Below, piece by piece: positions 34,889 through 43,860 of a stretch of DNA of 64,000 nucleotides (within the stretch, counting starts at the first letter, position 1; the number at the start of each line of letters is the position of its first letter). The position numbers and the translations under genes are program-made. The notes beneath the pieces were generated by a model. It saw only the letters and a list, made by a program, of their open reading frames with translations. It did no database searches and was not told the DNA's origin. Location: assembly GCA_014192065.1 (NCBI GenBank), contig BJHH01000001.1, positions 434,001 to 498,000 of the forward strand, given 5' to 3'. Origin of the DNA: Gemmatimonadota bacterium. GTDB lineage: Bacteria > Gemmatimonadota > Gemmatimonadetes > Gemmatimonadales > Gemmatimonadaceae.

Positions 34889-37219
34889 GTGTTCGGCGCG
34901 CTCTTCGAGTGGCTCTTCAAGTACCGCCCAGCGGTCTTCGAACAGGGAGACTTCGCGCTCGGCGCGCCGCTGTCGGTCGTCGTCATCGTGCTCGTCGCGG
35001 CGGCCATTTCGGTGCCGGCGGTCCTCTCCTATCTGCAGGTGAAGGGCAAGAGCACGGCCCGCGACCGGACCGTGTTGACAGCGTTGCGGGTCGGCGCGCT
35101 GCTGGTCCTGATCGCCTGCCTCTTCCGGCCGATGCTGCTCCTCTCGGAGGCGGTACCGCGGCGCAACTTCATCGGCGTGCTGCTCGACGATTCGCGCAGT
35201 ATGCGCATCGCCGATCGCGGCACGGGTACGGGCGCCCGCACACGCGCAGACTTTGTGCGTGACACGCTTGGCGAACGCTCCGAGTTGCTGCGGCGCCTGC
35301 GCGAAAAATTTCAGGTGCGACTCTTCCGGTTCGGCGGGTCCTCCACCCGTGCCGACAGCGCCGGAGCGATGACCTTCGACCAGCGGGAGACGCGACTCGT
35401 CGACGCCGTCGAGGCGGCCCGTCAGGATCTCGAGGCGGTTCCGCTCTCCGGTCTAGTGGTCGTCACGGACGGCGCGGACAATGCGGCCACGGAAGTGAAC
35501 GACGCGCTGCTTGGGTTGCGCGCGCGTTCGGTGCCGGTGTTCACGGTTGGGCTCGGCACAGAACGGTTTACGCGCGACATCGAAGTGCAGCGGGTCGAGG
35601 CGCCCCGACGCGTGCTCAAGGGCGGGACAGTCGTGGCCGATGTCCTGATCCGCCAGCGCGGGTTCGACAACCAAACAGTGCGGCTCATCGTCGAGGACGA
35701 AGGTCGGATCGTCGCGCAGGTCGATGTATTGATGCCGGCCGGCTCCGACGCGTCGCCGGTGCGGGTGACGGCGACGCTCGGCGACCCGGGCCCACGCGTA
35801 CTCACCTTTCGCATTCCGGTGCAGGACCGCGAGCAGGTCACCGAGAATAACGCGCAGCGGGCCCTCGTGCAGGTGCGCGACGCGCGTGAGAAGGTGCTCT
35901 ACGTCGAGGGCGAGCCGCGGTACGAAGTGCGCTTCATTCGCGAAGCCGTCGAGGCGGACTCCAACGTCCAGCTGGTCGTGCTGCAGCGCACCGCTGACGG
36001 GAAGTTTCTGCGCCTCAACGTTGACTCGGGCGACGAACTCGTTGCCGGATTCCCGAAGACCCGCGCGGAACTCTATGCCTACACGGCGATCGTGCTCGGC
36101 AGCATTGAGGCGAGTTTCTTCACGCACGACCAGCTCACGATGCTCGCCGATTTTGTCAGCGTGCGCGGCGGCGGGTTGCTGCAGCTCGGCGGCCGACGGG
36201 CCTTTTCGGAGGGTGGCTATGCCGGCACCCCGCTCGCCGACGCGATGCCGGTTGTGGTCGAGGGGCCGGCGGTCGCCGACAGCCTGACCTTCTTTGCGGA
36301 TCTCACCGCCACGCTCACGCCGGCCGGCATGGGCCATGCGGTAACGCAGATCGGCACGGCGCGAGTCTCAGCGGCCGACAAGTGGAAAACATTGCCAGCC
36401 GTGACATCGGTGAATCGGATCAAAAAGGTCAAACCGGGCGCGGTAGTGCTGGTCTCTGGCACAGTCCCGACGGGCGGGCGCGCGGGAATGCCGGGCGAGG
36501 TGACATTCACGTACGAGCAGCCGATCGTGGTGTACCAGCGATTCGGTCGCGGGCTTTCGGTGGCGATGCCGGTGCAGGACGACTGGCAGTGGAGGATGGG
36601 CGCTGAGGTCGCAATTGACGACCAGTCGTTCAAGACCTTTTGGCGCCAGATGCTGCGCTGGATCACGAGTGACACGCCTGGGCGGGTTGAGGCTCACGCG
36701 ACCCCGGATCAGGTGAATCCGGGATCCACAGTGCAGTTACGCGCGGTCGTGGTCGACAGTGCGTTCGAGCGACTGAATGACGCGAAGGTCGCGGCGACAG
36801 TGTTCGCCCCGTCTGGCGCGCGGCACGACCTCGCGCTCGACTGGGCGGTGGAGCGGGACGGCGAGTACCGCGGGACGTTCGCGCCGACGGAGGAAGGGAT
36901 CCATCTCGTGCGGATGACAGCGGCGACGACCTCCGGCACGGTGACCGACACGACGGTGATCCGTGCGGCGCCGCTCGACGCCGAATACACCATGGCGGAA
37001 ATGCGGCGTCCACTGCTCCAACGTATCGCGGACGAGACTGGCGGGCGCTTCTACACCGCTGAGACGCTCGGCACGCTGCCCGAAGACATCGCGATGACCA
37101 AGCGCGGCGTGACGGTGGTGAATCAGATGGATCTCTGGGACATGCCGATCATCTTTCTACTCTTGGTCGGGTTGGTGTCGGCGGAGTGGGGATACAGAAA
37201 GCTGAGAGGCCTCGCATGA
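34889..37219 (+). CDS. Membrane VWA protein with glutamine-amidotransferase-like domain (MoxR cluster)
   Basis: 776 residues starting at a GTG. Two N-terminal membrane segments (about 25-48 and 65-85), then a VWA domain with a MIDAS-type DDSRS (GVLLDDSRSM) and a following VVVTDGADN. Next is an Ig-like region and a class-I glutamine-amidotransferase-like fold (VLYVEGEPRYEVRFIREA ... FVSVRGGGLLQLGGRRAF). A last hydrophobic segment (IIFLLLVGLVSAEWGY) anchors the C-terminus. This layout is known from membrane proteins in MoxR/Bat-type gene neighbourhoods; biochemical function is not established. First gene of the cluster. Its stop overlaps the next start as ATGA. Confidence 0.82.
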   Translation: MFGALFEWLFKYRPAVFEQGDFALGAPLSVVVIVLVAAAISVPAVLSYLQVKGKSTARDRTVLTALRVGALLVLIACLFRPMLLLSEAVPRRNFIGVLLDDSRSMRIADRGTGTGARTRADFVRDTLGERSELLRRLREKFQVRLFRFGGSSTRADSAGAMTFDQRETRLVDAVEAARQDLEAVPLSGLVVVTDGADNAATEVNDALLGLRARSVPVFTVGLGTERFTRDIEVQRVEAPRRVLKGGTVVADVLIRQRGFDNQTVRLIVEDEGRIVAQVDVLMPAGSDASPVRVTATLGDPGPRVLTFRIPVQDREQVTENNAQRALVQVRDAREKVLYVEGEPRYEVRFIREAVEADSNVQLVVLQRTADGKFLRLNVDSGDELVAGFPKTRAELYAYTAIVLGSIEASFFTHDQLTMLADFVSVRGGGLLQLGGRRAFSEGGYAGTPLADAMPVVVEGPAVADSLTFFADLTATLTPAGMGHAVTQIGTARVSAADKWKTLPAVTSVNRIKKVKPGAVVLVSGTVPTGGRAGMPGEVTFTYEQPIVVYQRFGRGLSVAMPVQDDWQWRMGAEVAIDDQSFKTFWRQMLRWITSDTPGRVEAHATPDQVNPGSTVQLRAVVVDSAFERLNDAKVAATVFAPSGARHDLALDWAVERDGEYRGTFAPTEEGIHLVRMTAATTSGTVTDTTVIRAAPLDAEYTMAEMRRPLLQRIADETGGRFYTAETLGTLPEDIAMTKRGVTVVNQMDLWDMPIIFLLLVGLVSAEWGYRKLRGLA

Positions 37220-38241
37220 GTGACCGTGGCGCGGGCCGTCGTCTCCTCTCATCGGTGTTCGCGGCTCTGGTTGCCGCGGCTTGTTTCACGGCATCGGCCC
37301 AGGCCCAGACGCACGTCCTGATCGCTAGCGGACTTGGCGGCGAGCCGCGATTCAGCCAACGGTTTCGCGCACTCGGCGCCGACCTGGCTTCGGCGCTGCA
37401 GCGCAAATACCGGATCGCGGCACCCAATATCGGCTGGTTCGGCGAGGATTCGACCTTTGCCGACTCACACTATCGCGGCCGCTCCACGCGCGATGCGCTC
37501 GAGAAGGAGATCGCGGCGATGCGCGCACGCGCCAAGGCGGGCGAGCAGATCGTCGTGATTTTCATCGGGCACGGTGCCGGGCAGGAGGGCGAGTCGCGGG
37601 TGAGCCTTCCCGGGCCCGACGTGACGGTCGGTGACGTGCAGCGGTGGATGGCAGGCTTCACGGAGCAGCGTGTCGCTGTCGTCAATCTGACGAGTGGCAG
37701 CGGCGACTTCCTGCCGATTCTTGCCGCGCCGGGGCGCGTCGTGATCACGGCGACGAAAACAGCGTTCGAACGAAACGAATCGCGGTTCGCGGAATTCTTC
37801 GTCAAGGCGTATACCGCCGACGTCGCGGACGTGGACAAGGACGGCCGCGTCTCACTGCTGGAAGCGTTCCGCTACGCGGCCCGCGAAACCAAGCGCGTCT
37901 ACGACGACGCCACGAAGCTGCAGACAGAACATGCCCAGCTCGACGACAATGGGACCAAGCAGAACACCGCTGAGCCGACGGGCCGCGACGGGCAGGGGTT
38001 GCTCGCGCGCCGATTTTTCTTCGAGGCGCCAGGCGCGCCAGGCGCACCGATCGCGGCCGGCGGCGACCAGGGCATCGCGGCGCTCTATCACGAGCGATTC
38101 GCACTCGAGGGCAGGATAGACTCGTTGCGCGCACTGAAGCCGAAGCTCACGCCAGCGCTCTACGACGCCGAGCTCGAGATCGTGCTCGTGTCACTGGCCA
38201 GGAAGTCGCGCGAAATCCGCAAGGCGGAGGGGCGGCCGTGA
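37216..38241 (+). CDS. Exported caspase/legumain-like protein lacking the expected catalytic Cys
   Basis: 341 residues with a Sec leader (ends ASAQAQ). The fold signs of clan CD peptidases are present: IVVIFIGHGAG with the catalytic-type His, then about 45 residues later AVVNLTSGSGDFLPIL, where the family usually has a Cys (often TSCSG or similar). Here the position appears to be Gly or Ser. After VVITATK comes DVDKDGRVSLLEAFRYA, which satisfies an EF-hand-like calcium loop (Asp-x-Asp-x-Asp-Gly ... Glu). A helical C-terminus follows. Likely a pseudo-protease or binding protein of the periplasm. Overlaps both neighbours by 4 nt. Assignment rests on motif pattern only. Confidence 0.65.
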   Translation: MSDRGAGRRLLSSVFAALVAAACFTASAQAQTHVLIASGLGGEPRFSQRFRALGADLASALQRKYRIAAPNIGWFGEDSTFADSHYRGRSTRDALEKEIAAMRARAKAGEQIVVIFIGHGAGQEGESRVSLPGPDVTVGDVQRWMAGFTEQRVAVVNLTSGSGDFLPILAAPGRVVITATKTAFERNESRFAEFFVKAYTADVADVDKDGRVSLLEAFRYAARETKRVYDDATKLQTEHAQLDDNGTKQNTAEPTGRDGQGLLARRFFFEAPGAPGAPIAAGGDQGIAALYHERFALEGRIDSLRALKPKLTPALYDAELEIVLVSLARKSREIRKAEGRP

Positions 38242-40895
38242 GGCAGAGTCTGCGCTTCCCCACGGTCGTCCTGCTCGTGACCGGCGCCCTGTTACCGTCG
38301 CGGCTGCTCTCGCAGCAGCGCCAGGCGATCGAGTCATTCAGCGAGGCTCGTATCGCGATCGCTATGGGCAAATACGCCGAGGCGACGGCCTACCTCGAAC
38401 GCCTGCCCAGGACCGATTCGACCTGGATGGACGCGCAGGTCGAGCTCGTGCGCGCGTTCGCGCTCATCAGCAAGTACGACGACGCCGAGCGGGTCGCGCG
38501 GCAGGCCGTCGCGGCGCCGAACGGAAAGGAGGCGCTCACGGCGCTTGGCGAACTGATGCGCACGCGCGGCCGGCTCGCCGCGGCCGATTCCGCGTTTGCG
38601 CGCGCGGTGGCAGAGCATGCCTCCGACAGTCTGATGGCGTCACTCAACCTCGCGTTGCTTGCCAAGGCGCGCGGGGACAAAGCGGTTCCCGCACGCGGCT
38701 TGGATCACTTTATCGACGTCTACAATTCCGCCGCCGGAAGCCTCACCAGTCGCGAGATGATGGCGGTGGCGATTGCCTGCCGGGAGCTCGGCGAGACGAA
38801 CGCCGAGCTCTTCAAGGACGCGCTCAAGGCGTTCGACCGTGCCATCACGCTCGACCCGGCGAACATCGACGCACGTGTCGCCCTCGGCGAGCTCTTCCTC
38901 GAGAAGTACAACGGTGCCGAAGCGCAGCGGACGCTGGACGAGGTGCTGCAGATCAATGCGTCGCACCCCGGAGCGTTGGTGGCCGCCGCACGCCGCCTCG
39001 TGTTCGACGGCCAACCGGGAGCCGATTCGCTGTTGGCGACGGCGCTCGCCGTGAGCCCCGAGTTTGTTCCCGCGCGCCTGATGATGGCGCGCGGCTCGAT
39101 GGATCTGGAGCGATACGCCGACGCGGCGCGCGATGCGGAACGCGCGCTGAAGGCGAATCCATCCGATGCCGGCGCGCTCGCGACGTTGGCCGCCGCGAGG
39201 TTCGTGGGCGGAGATCAGCGCGCCTACGCCGACGCGCGGGCCCGGGCGCTTGCGCTGAACGCGCACGACGCCGGCTTTTTCGTTACGCTCGCCGAAGCGG
39301 CGGGCCGGGTGCGCCGCTATGCGATCGCGGCGGATTTCGCCCGGCAGGCCATCGCGGCCGATTCAGCCAACTGGAAAGCGCATTCGGTCCTCGGCATGAA
39401 CCTGCTTCGGCTCGGCAAGATCGCCGACGGACGGCAGAGTCTCGAAGTCGCGTTCAAGGGCGATCCGTTCGACGTCTGGGTAAAGAACACGCTCGACCTG
39501 CTCGACACGTTCAAGAACTATGACGAGTCGACGAGTGAGCACGCGGTCTTCATGATCGAGAAGCAGGAGTCGGCGCTGCTCACGATCTACCTCAAGGATC
39601 TCGCGGAAAAGGCATACGCGAAGTTCCAACAGCGGTACCAGTACGCCGCGCCGCCACCGGTCAGGATCGAGGTGTATCGCAGCCACGCCGATTTTTCGGT
39701 GCGCACGGTCGGACTGTCTGGGCTCGGCGCGCTTGGTGTGAGCTTTGGCACGACGCTGGCGTTTGACTCGCCGGCGGCAAAGGACGCCGGCCCATTCAAC
39801 TGGGCGTCGACGGTGTGGCACGAGCTTGCGCACACCTTTACGCTCGGCTCGACCGATCACCGGATCCCGCGTTGGCTGTCCGAAGGGCTTTCCGTCTGGG
39901 AGGAACATCAGGCGCGCGCTGGATGGGGCGCGAGTGTGTCGCCCGGCTTCCTCGAGGCCTATCGCGCCGGAAAGCTCGTCCCGATCAGCCGGATGAACGA
40001 CGGTTTTATGCGCCCAACGTACCCCGAACAGATTGGTTACTCGTACTACCAGGGTTCGCTCGTGTGCGACCTCATCGTGAAGGATTGGGGCGAGAAGGCG
40101 ATCACGGGGCTGCTCGCCGAGTACCGCGGGGGGCGCACCACCGACGAGGCGTTTCAGAAGGTGACCGGGATGGACATGAAGGCATTCGATCGCCGGTTTG
40201 ATGCGTATATGAAGGAGCGGTTTGGGCCGGTGCTTGAGGCGCTCGCGCTGCCAGGGCCGGAATATCCGGCTGGAATGGGGGCGGCGCAGTTTCTGGCGCG
40301 TGCGGATTCATTTCCCGCGAGCTATCGAGCGCAGGTGATGGCCGCCACGCCGCTGGTGCGGGCGCGGATGCACGATGAGGCAGTCCGAGTACTCGAGCGC
40401 GCCCATGCGCTCTTCCCGGCGTTCGGGGGCGACGACTCACCGGCCAGCAACCTCGCGGTGCTGTACCGCGCGAAGGGCGACACGGCGAAAGAAATCGCGA
40501 TGCTCAAGGTCCTCACGTTGTCGGATGAGTCGAACTACGCGGCGAACATGCACCTCGCCTCCCTGCTGATCGTGCGCGGCGACACCGCCGGCGCGCTGGA
40601 AGCAAGCGAACGCGCGCTCTTCATCAATCCATTCGCGCCCGAACTCCACGTCGTGCTCGCGCGACTGTACGAGGCGCGCGGCGACCAGGCGATGCGCGTG
40701 CGCGAGCGCGAGGCGCTCGTGGCGCTCGACCCCGTGGACAAGTCGGAAGCGCTCTACGAGCTGGCCGTGGCGTATCGCGCCGCCGGCGACCTCGTGAAAG
40801 CCAAGCGCGCGGTATTACGCGCGCTGGAGGATGCCCCCAATTTCGAGCGGGCCCAGGACCTATTGCTCGCCATCGTCGACGGGAGGAAGCCGTGA
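38238..40895 (+). CDS. TPR protein with C-terminal peptidase-MA-like zinc metalloprotease domain
   Basis: 885 residues, GTG start overlapping the previous stop. After a leader (VVLLVTGALLPSRLLSQ) come many TPR-type helical repeats (for example ALKAFDRAITLDPANIDARVA) to about residue 420. Then comes a metalloprotease domain with HELAHTF and a downstream third-ligand candidate in RWLSEGLSVWEEH, followed by more TPRs. Another HELAH protein with the same domain type lies at 10087. The combination suggests a periplasmic protease recruited by TPR contacts to the membrane complex encoded around it. Ends with a 4-nt overlap with the DUF4159 gene. Confidence 0.82.
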   Translation: MRQSLRFPTVVLLVTGALLPSRLLSQQRQAIESFSEARIAIAMGKYAEATAYLERLPRTDSTWMDAQVELVRAFALISKYDDAERVARQAVAAPNGKEALTALGELMRTRGRLAAADSAFARAVAEHASDSLMASLNLALLAKARGDKAVPARGLDHFIDVYNSAAGSLTSREMMAVAIACRELGETNAELFKDALKAFDRAITLDPANIDARVALGELFLEKYNGAEAQRTLDEVLQINASHPGALVAAARRLVFDGQPGADSLLATALAVSPEFVPARLMMARGSMDLERYADAARDAERALKANPSDAGALATLAAARFVGGDQRAYADARARALALNAHDAGFFVTLAEAAGRVRRYAIAADFARQAIAADSANWKAHSVLGMNLLRLGKIADGRQSLEVAFKGDPFDVWVKNTLDLLDTFKNYDESTSEHAVFMIEKQESALLTIYLKDLAEKAYAKFQQRYQYAAPPPVRIEVYRSHADFSVRTVGLSGLGALGVSFGTTLAFDSPAAKDAGPFNWASTVWHELAHTFTLGSTDHRIPRWLSEGLSVWEEHQARAGWGASVSPGFLEAYRAGKLVPISRMNDGFMRPTYPEQIGYSYYQGSLVCDLIVKDWGEKAITGLLAEYRGGRTTDEAFQKVTGMDMKAFDRRFDAYMKERFGPVLEALALPGPEYPAGMGAAQFLARADSFPASYRAQVMAATPLVRARMHDEAVRVLERAHALFPAFGGDDSPASNLAVLYRAKGDTAKEIAMLKVLTLSDESNYAANMHLASLLIVRGDTAGALEASERALFINPFAPELHVVLARLYEARGDQAMRVREREALVALDPVDKSEALYELAVAYRAAGDLVKAKRAVLRALEDAPNFERAQDLLLAIVDGRKP

Positions 40896-41740
40896 GCAGT
40901 CGTACGATCATTCGGTGTCTCGCGCTGGCCGCGTGCGCCACGCTGTCCGTAGTGCAGGACGCCGGTGCGCAGCGTGGCGGACGACCGCAGCGTGGCCGCG
41001 GCTTCGACATGGGTGCGCTCGGCGATCCGAACGGGTTCTACGTGCCGCCGGACTTCATGGGCAATCCGCCGTACGACGGGCGATTCACCTTCGCGCGCAT
41101 CAAATACCGCGGCTACGGTCGCTGGTCTGGGCGGGAAGGACCGGGGTGGTCGCACGACTACCCGGACGCCGATGTGCACTTCGTGAAAATCGTCCGCGAG
41201 ATCACATCGATGCGGCCGTTTACCGATGCCGGTAAAGTCCTCGGCGGTGCGATCGTCGCGCTCGACGAACCATTGCTCTTCAAGTATCCGGTCGCATACC
41301 TGTCGGAGCCGGGCGGCTGGTTTCCGAACGCCGCCGAGGCGATGGGAATGCGGAGCTACCTGAGCAAGGGCGGTTTCGTCATCGTCGACGACTTCAACTA
41401 CCAGGACTGGTCCACCTTTGAAGCGGCGATGACCAAGGCCATGCCGGAGCTGAAACCGATCAAGCTCACCGGCAAGGAGCAGATCTTCGACTCGTTCTTC
41501 AAGGTGGACATGGCCAAGCTCCGCCGCGGCTACAGCGGCGGCGGGTCCGGCGGTGGCGCGGAGTTCTACGGCTACTTCGACAAGAACGATCCCAAGCGAC
41601 GCCTCATGATGCTGGTCTGCTACGGCCAGGACATCGGCGAGTCGTGGCAATGGTCGGGCCAGGGCTTTATGCCAGTGGATGTGTCCAATGAGGCATTCAA
41701 GCTCGGTGTGAACTTCGTCATCTACGCGCTTACGCACTGA
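40892..41740 (+). CDS. DUF4159 protein (MoxR-cluster component), exported
   Basis: 282 residues, GTG start overlapping the previous stop by 4 nt, leader ending QDAGAQ and a short Arg/Gly-rich stretch. The DUF4159 domain is recognisable by FTFARIKYRGYGRW at its start, then DYPDADVHFVKIVRE, a LSEPGGWFPNAAEA-like core, GGFVIVDDFNY and GVNFVIYALTH at the end. DUF4159 proteins occur repeatedly next to MoxR, DUF58 and VWA genes and have a glutamine-amidotransferase-like fold; their task is unknown. 61 nt separate it from the MoxR gene, so an extra promoter there is possible. Confidence 0.88.
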   Translation: MSSRTIIRCLALAACATLSVVQDAGAQRGGRPQRGRGFDMGALGDPNGFYVPPDFMGNPPYDGRFTFARIKYRGYGRWSGREGPGWSHDYPDADVHFVKIVREITSMRPFTDAGKVLGGAIVALDEPLLFKYPVAYLSEPGGWFPNAAEAMGMRSYLSKGGFVIVDDFNYQDWSTFEAAMTKAMPELKPIKLTGKEQIFDSFFKVDMAKLRRGYSGGGSGGGAEFYGYFDKNDPKRRLMMLVCYGQDIGESWQWSGQGFMPVDVSNEAFKLGVNFVIYALTH

Positions 41741-41801
41741 GCGTCACGTGTCACCCCTCACGCATTCGTCCGCCTCGCTCGCCTTCCTACCACACTGATC
41801 C

Positions 41802-42830
41802 GTGCCATCCAACGACTCCGCCTCTCTCGAATCCGCCGCCGACATCGCCCTCGCCGATCGCCTGAAGGTCGGTATCGGTACTGTCACAGCCGAGCTGCAC
41901 AAACTCATCGTCGGACAGGAGCAGGTCATTGACCAGGTGTTGCTCTCGCTGCTCGCGGGCGGCAACAGCCTGATCATCGGCGTGCCCGGTCTCGCCAAGA
42001 CCCTGCTGATTCACACGATCTCACAGGTGCTCGACCTCAAGTTCAATCGTATCCAGTTCACTCCCGATCTGATGCCGAGCGACATCACCGGCACGGACAT
42101 CATTCAGGAAGACGAACATGGGCGCCGCACGCTCGTCTTCACCCCCGGGCCAATCTTCGCGAACATCGTGCTCGCCGACGAAATCAACAGAACGCCACCG
42201 AAGACACAGGCTGCGTTGCTGGAAGCGATGCAGGAGCACCGCGTGACGGTGCAGGGCAAGACCTACCCGCTCGTTGAGCCGTTCCATGTATTCGCGACAC
42301 AAAACCCGATTGAACTCGAGGGCACCTACCCGCTGCCCGAGGCGCAGCTCGACCGCTTCATGTTCAACATCGTGATGGACTATCTCAACGAGGACGACGA
42401 GGTGCTCGTCGTGACCCGCACGACGGCGACGATGAAGCAACAGTTCCAGCACGCGATGACCGGCGACGACGTGCGCGCCTTTCAGGCGCTTGTGCGCCGC
42501 GTACCCGTGGCCGACGCTGTCGCGCGGTACGCCGTCAAACTGGCCCGCGCGAGCCGACCGGGACCCGGCGCAGCCAAGTTCATCAATGAGTGGGTGTCGT
42601 ATGGCGCCTCGACCAGAGCACCACAGCAGTTGATCCTTGGCGGCAAGGCACGCGCACTGATGCAGGGCCGCTACCATGTGAGCTTCGACGACGTGCGCGC
42701 CCTCGCGGGTCCCGTAATGCGCCACCGCGTGCTGATGAACTTCCACGCGGAGAGCGAAAAGGTGACTAGCGATCAGATCATCGCTCAGCTCCTCGAGGCC
42801 GTTCCGGTGCCCGGCTCGGGGATGCGGTAG
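41802..42830 (+). CDS. MoxR-family AAA+ ATPase
   Basis: A cytosolic AAA+ chaperone-like ATPase of 342 residues, GTG start. Seen: HKLIVGQEQVIDQVLLSLL, Walker A in GVPGLAKTLL, Walker B in IVLADEINRTPPKTQ, the sensor-1 stretch FATQNPIELEGTYPLPEAQ, and LDRFMF. Relatives work with VWA-domain proteins to mature or assemble envelope or metal-containing targets. Here it sits directly upstream of DUF58 and a BatA-type VWA gene, the classic arrangement. Confidence 0.95.
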   Translation: MPSNDSASLESAADIALADRLKVGIGTVTAELHKLIVGQEQVIDQVLLSLLAGGNSLIIGVPGLAKTLLIHTISQVLDLKFNRIQFTPDLMPSDITGTDIIQEDEHGRRTLVFTPGPIFANIVLADEINRTPPKTQAALLEAMQEHRVTVQGKTYPLVEPFHVFATQNPIELEGTYPLPEAQLDRFMFNIVMDYLNEDDEVLVVTRTTATMKQQFQHAMTGDDVRAFQALVRRVPVADAVARYAVKLARASRPGPGAAKFINEWVSYGASTRAPQQLILGGKARALMQGRYHVSFDDVRALAGPVMRHRVLMNFHAESEKVTSDQIIAQLLEAVPVPGSGMR

Positions 42831-42837
42831 TCGTCAG

Positions 42838-43854
42838 ATGACCGCTTCGCCCCGCCCGACCGGCACCGAATTCCTCGACCCCGCAATCCTCTCGCGGATC
42901 GGGAACCTCGAGTTCGTCGCCAAGGCCGTGGTCGAGGGGTTCATCAACGGGCTTCATCGGTCACCGAACCTCGGGTCGTCCACCGATTTCGCCCAGCACC
43001 GGCAGTACGAGCCCGGCGACGACATTCGACGTGTGGACTGGCGGCTCTTCGCACGCACCGACCGCTTCTATGTGAAGCAGTTTGAGGCCGACACCAACAC
43101 GAACTTTCTCGCGGTTCTCGATGTGTCGCCGTCAATGCGGTACCAGGGGGCGTCGGGCGCTGGCGTGAGTAAACTCGAATACGCCTGCTTCCTCACGGCC
43201 GCGTTGGCCTACTTCTCGAGCGGACAGCGTGACCGGGTGGGCCTCGCCACGTTCGACCATGGCATCGTCGATTACGTGCCGCCCTCGGCGCGGCATCTCC
43301 AGCAGGTGCTCTACGCCCTCGACCGCGCGAACAGGGCGGGTAGGGTGCGTGGGCCGGGTGAGTTCGCGTCACTCGAGCGCTCCGCTGGCTCCGACGCGGT
43401 TGCCTCGCGCGCCGTAGCCGGCGAGAAGCCCACTGGCCGTGCCTCACTCCTCGCGCCGATGAAGAAGCTCGCCGAGTCGGTACGGCGTCGCAGTATCGTG
43501 CTCCTGATCTCGGACCTCTACGAAGATCCCCAGCAGGTGTTCGATGCGGTCGATCACCTGCGCGGACGCGGCAACGACCTGATTGTATTCCATCTGCTCG
43601 ACAAGGACGAGATCAGCTTTCCGTTCACCGACGCAAGCAACTTCGTCGACGTGGAGACGGGCGAGAAGCTGCCGCTCGTGCCCGACTACCTGCGCAAGGA
43701 ATACCAGCGCATCGTCAAGGCGCACACCGACAAGCTGGACACCCTCGCGCGCGAACGGCGGATCGACTACACGCTGTTCGACACCTCGCGCCCCATCGCC
43801 GACGCGCTCTACGCCTACCTCGGCGCGCGCGAACGCTTCAACCGAGTGCGCTAG
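42838..43854 (+). CDS. DUF58 domain protein (VWA-like partner of MoxR)
   Basis: 338 residues, 7 nt after moxR. The DUF58 signature is complete: YEPGDDIRRVDWRLFAR, then FYVKQFEADTNTNFLAVLDVSPSMRY, whose D-x-S-x-S forms a MIDAS-like metal site. No leader or membrane span is seen, so it is cytosolic. In MoxR operons DUF58 proteins are proposed adaptors between the ATPase and membrane VWA proteins. Confidence 0.93.
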   Translation: MTASPRPTGTEFLDPAILSRIGNLEFVAKAVVEGFINGLHRSPNLGSSTDFAQHRQYEPGDDIRRVDWRLFARTDRFYVKQFEADTNTNFLAVLDVSPSMRYQGASGAGVSKLEYACFLTAALAYFSSGQRDRVGLATFDHGIVDYVPPSARHLQQVLYALDRANRAGRVRGPGEFASLERSAGSDAVASRAVAGEKPTGRASLLAPMKKLAESVRRRSIVLLISDLYEDPQQVFDAVDHLRGRGNDLIVFHLLDKDEISFPFTDASNFVDVETGEKLPLVPDYLRKEYQRIVKAHTDKLDTLARERRIDYTLFDTSRPIADALYAYLGARERFNRVR

Positions 43855-43860
43855 AGCCCG

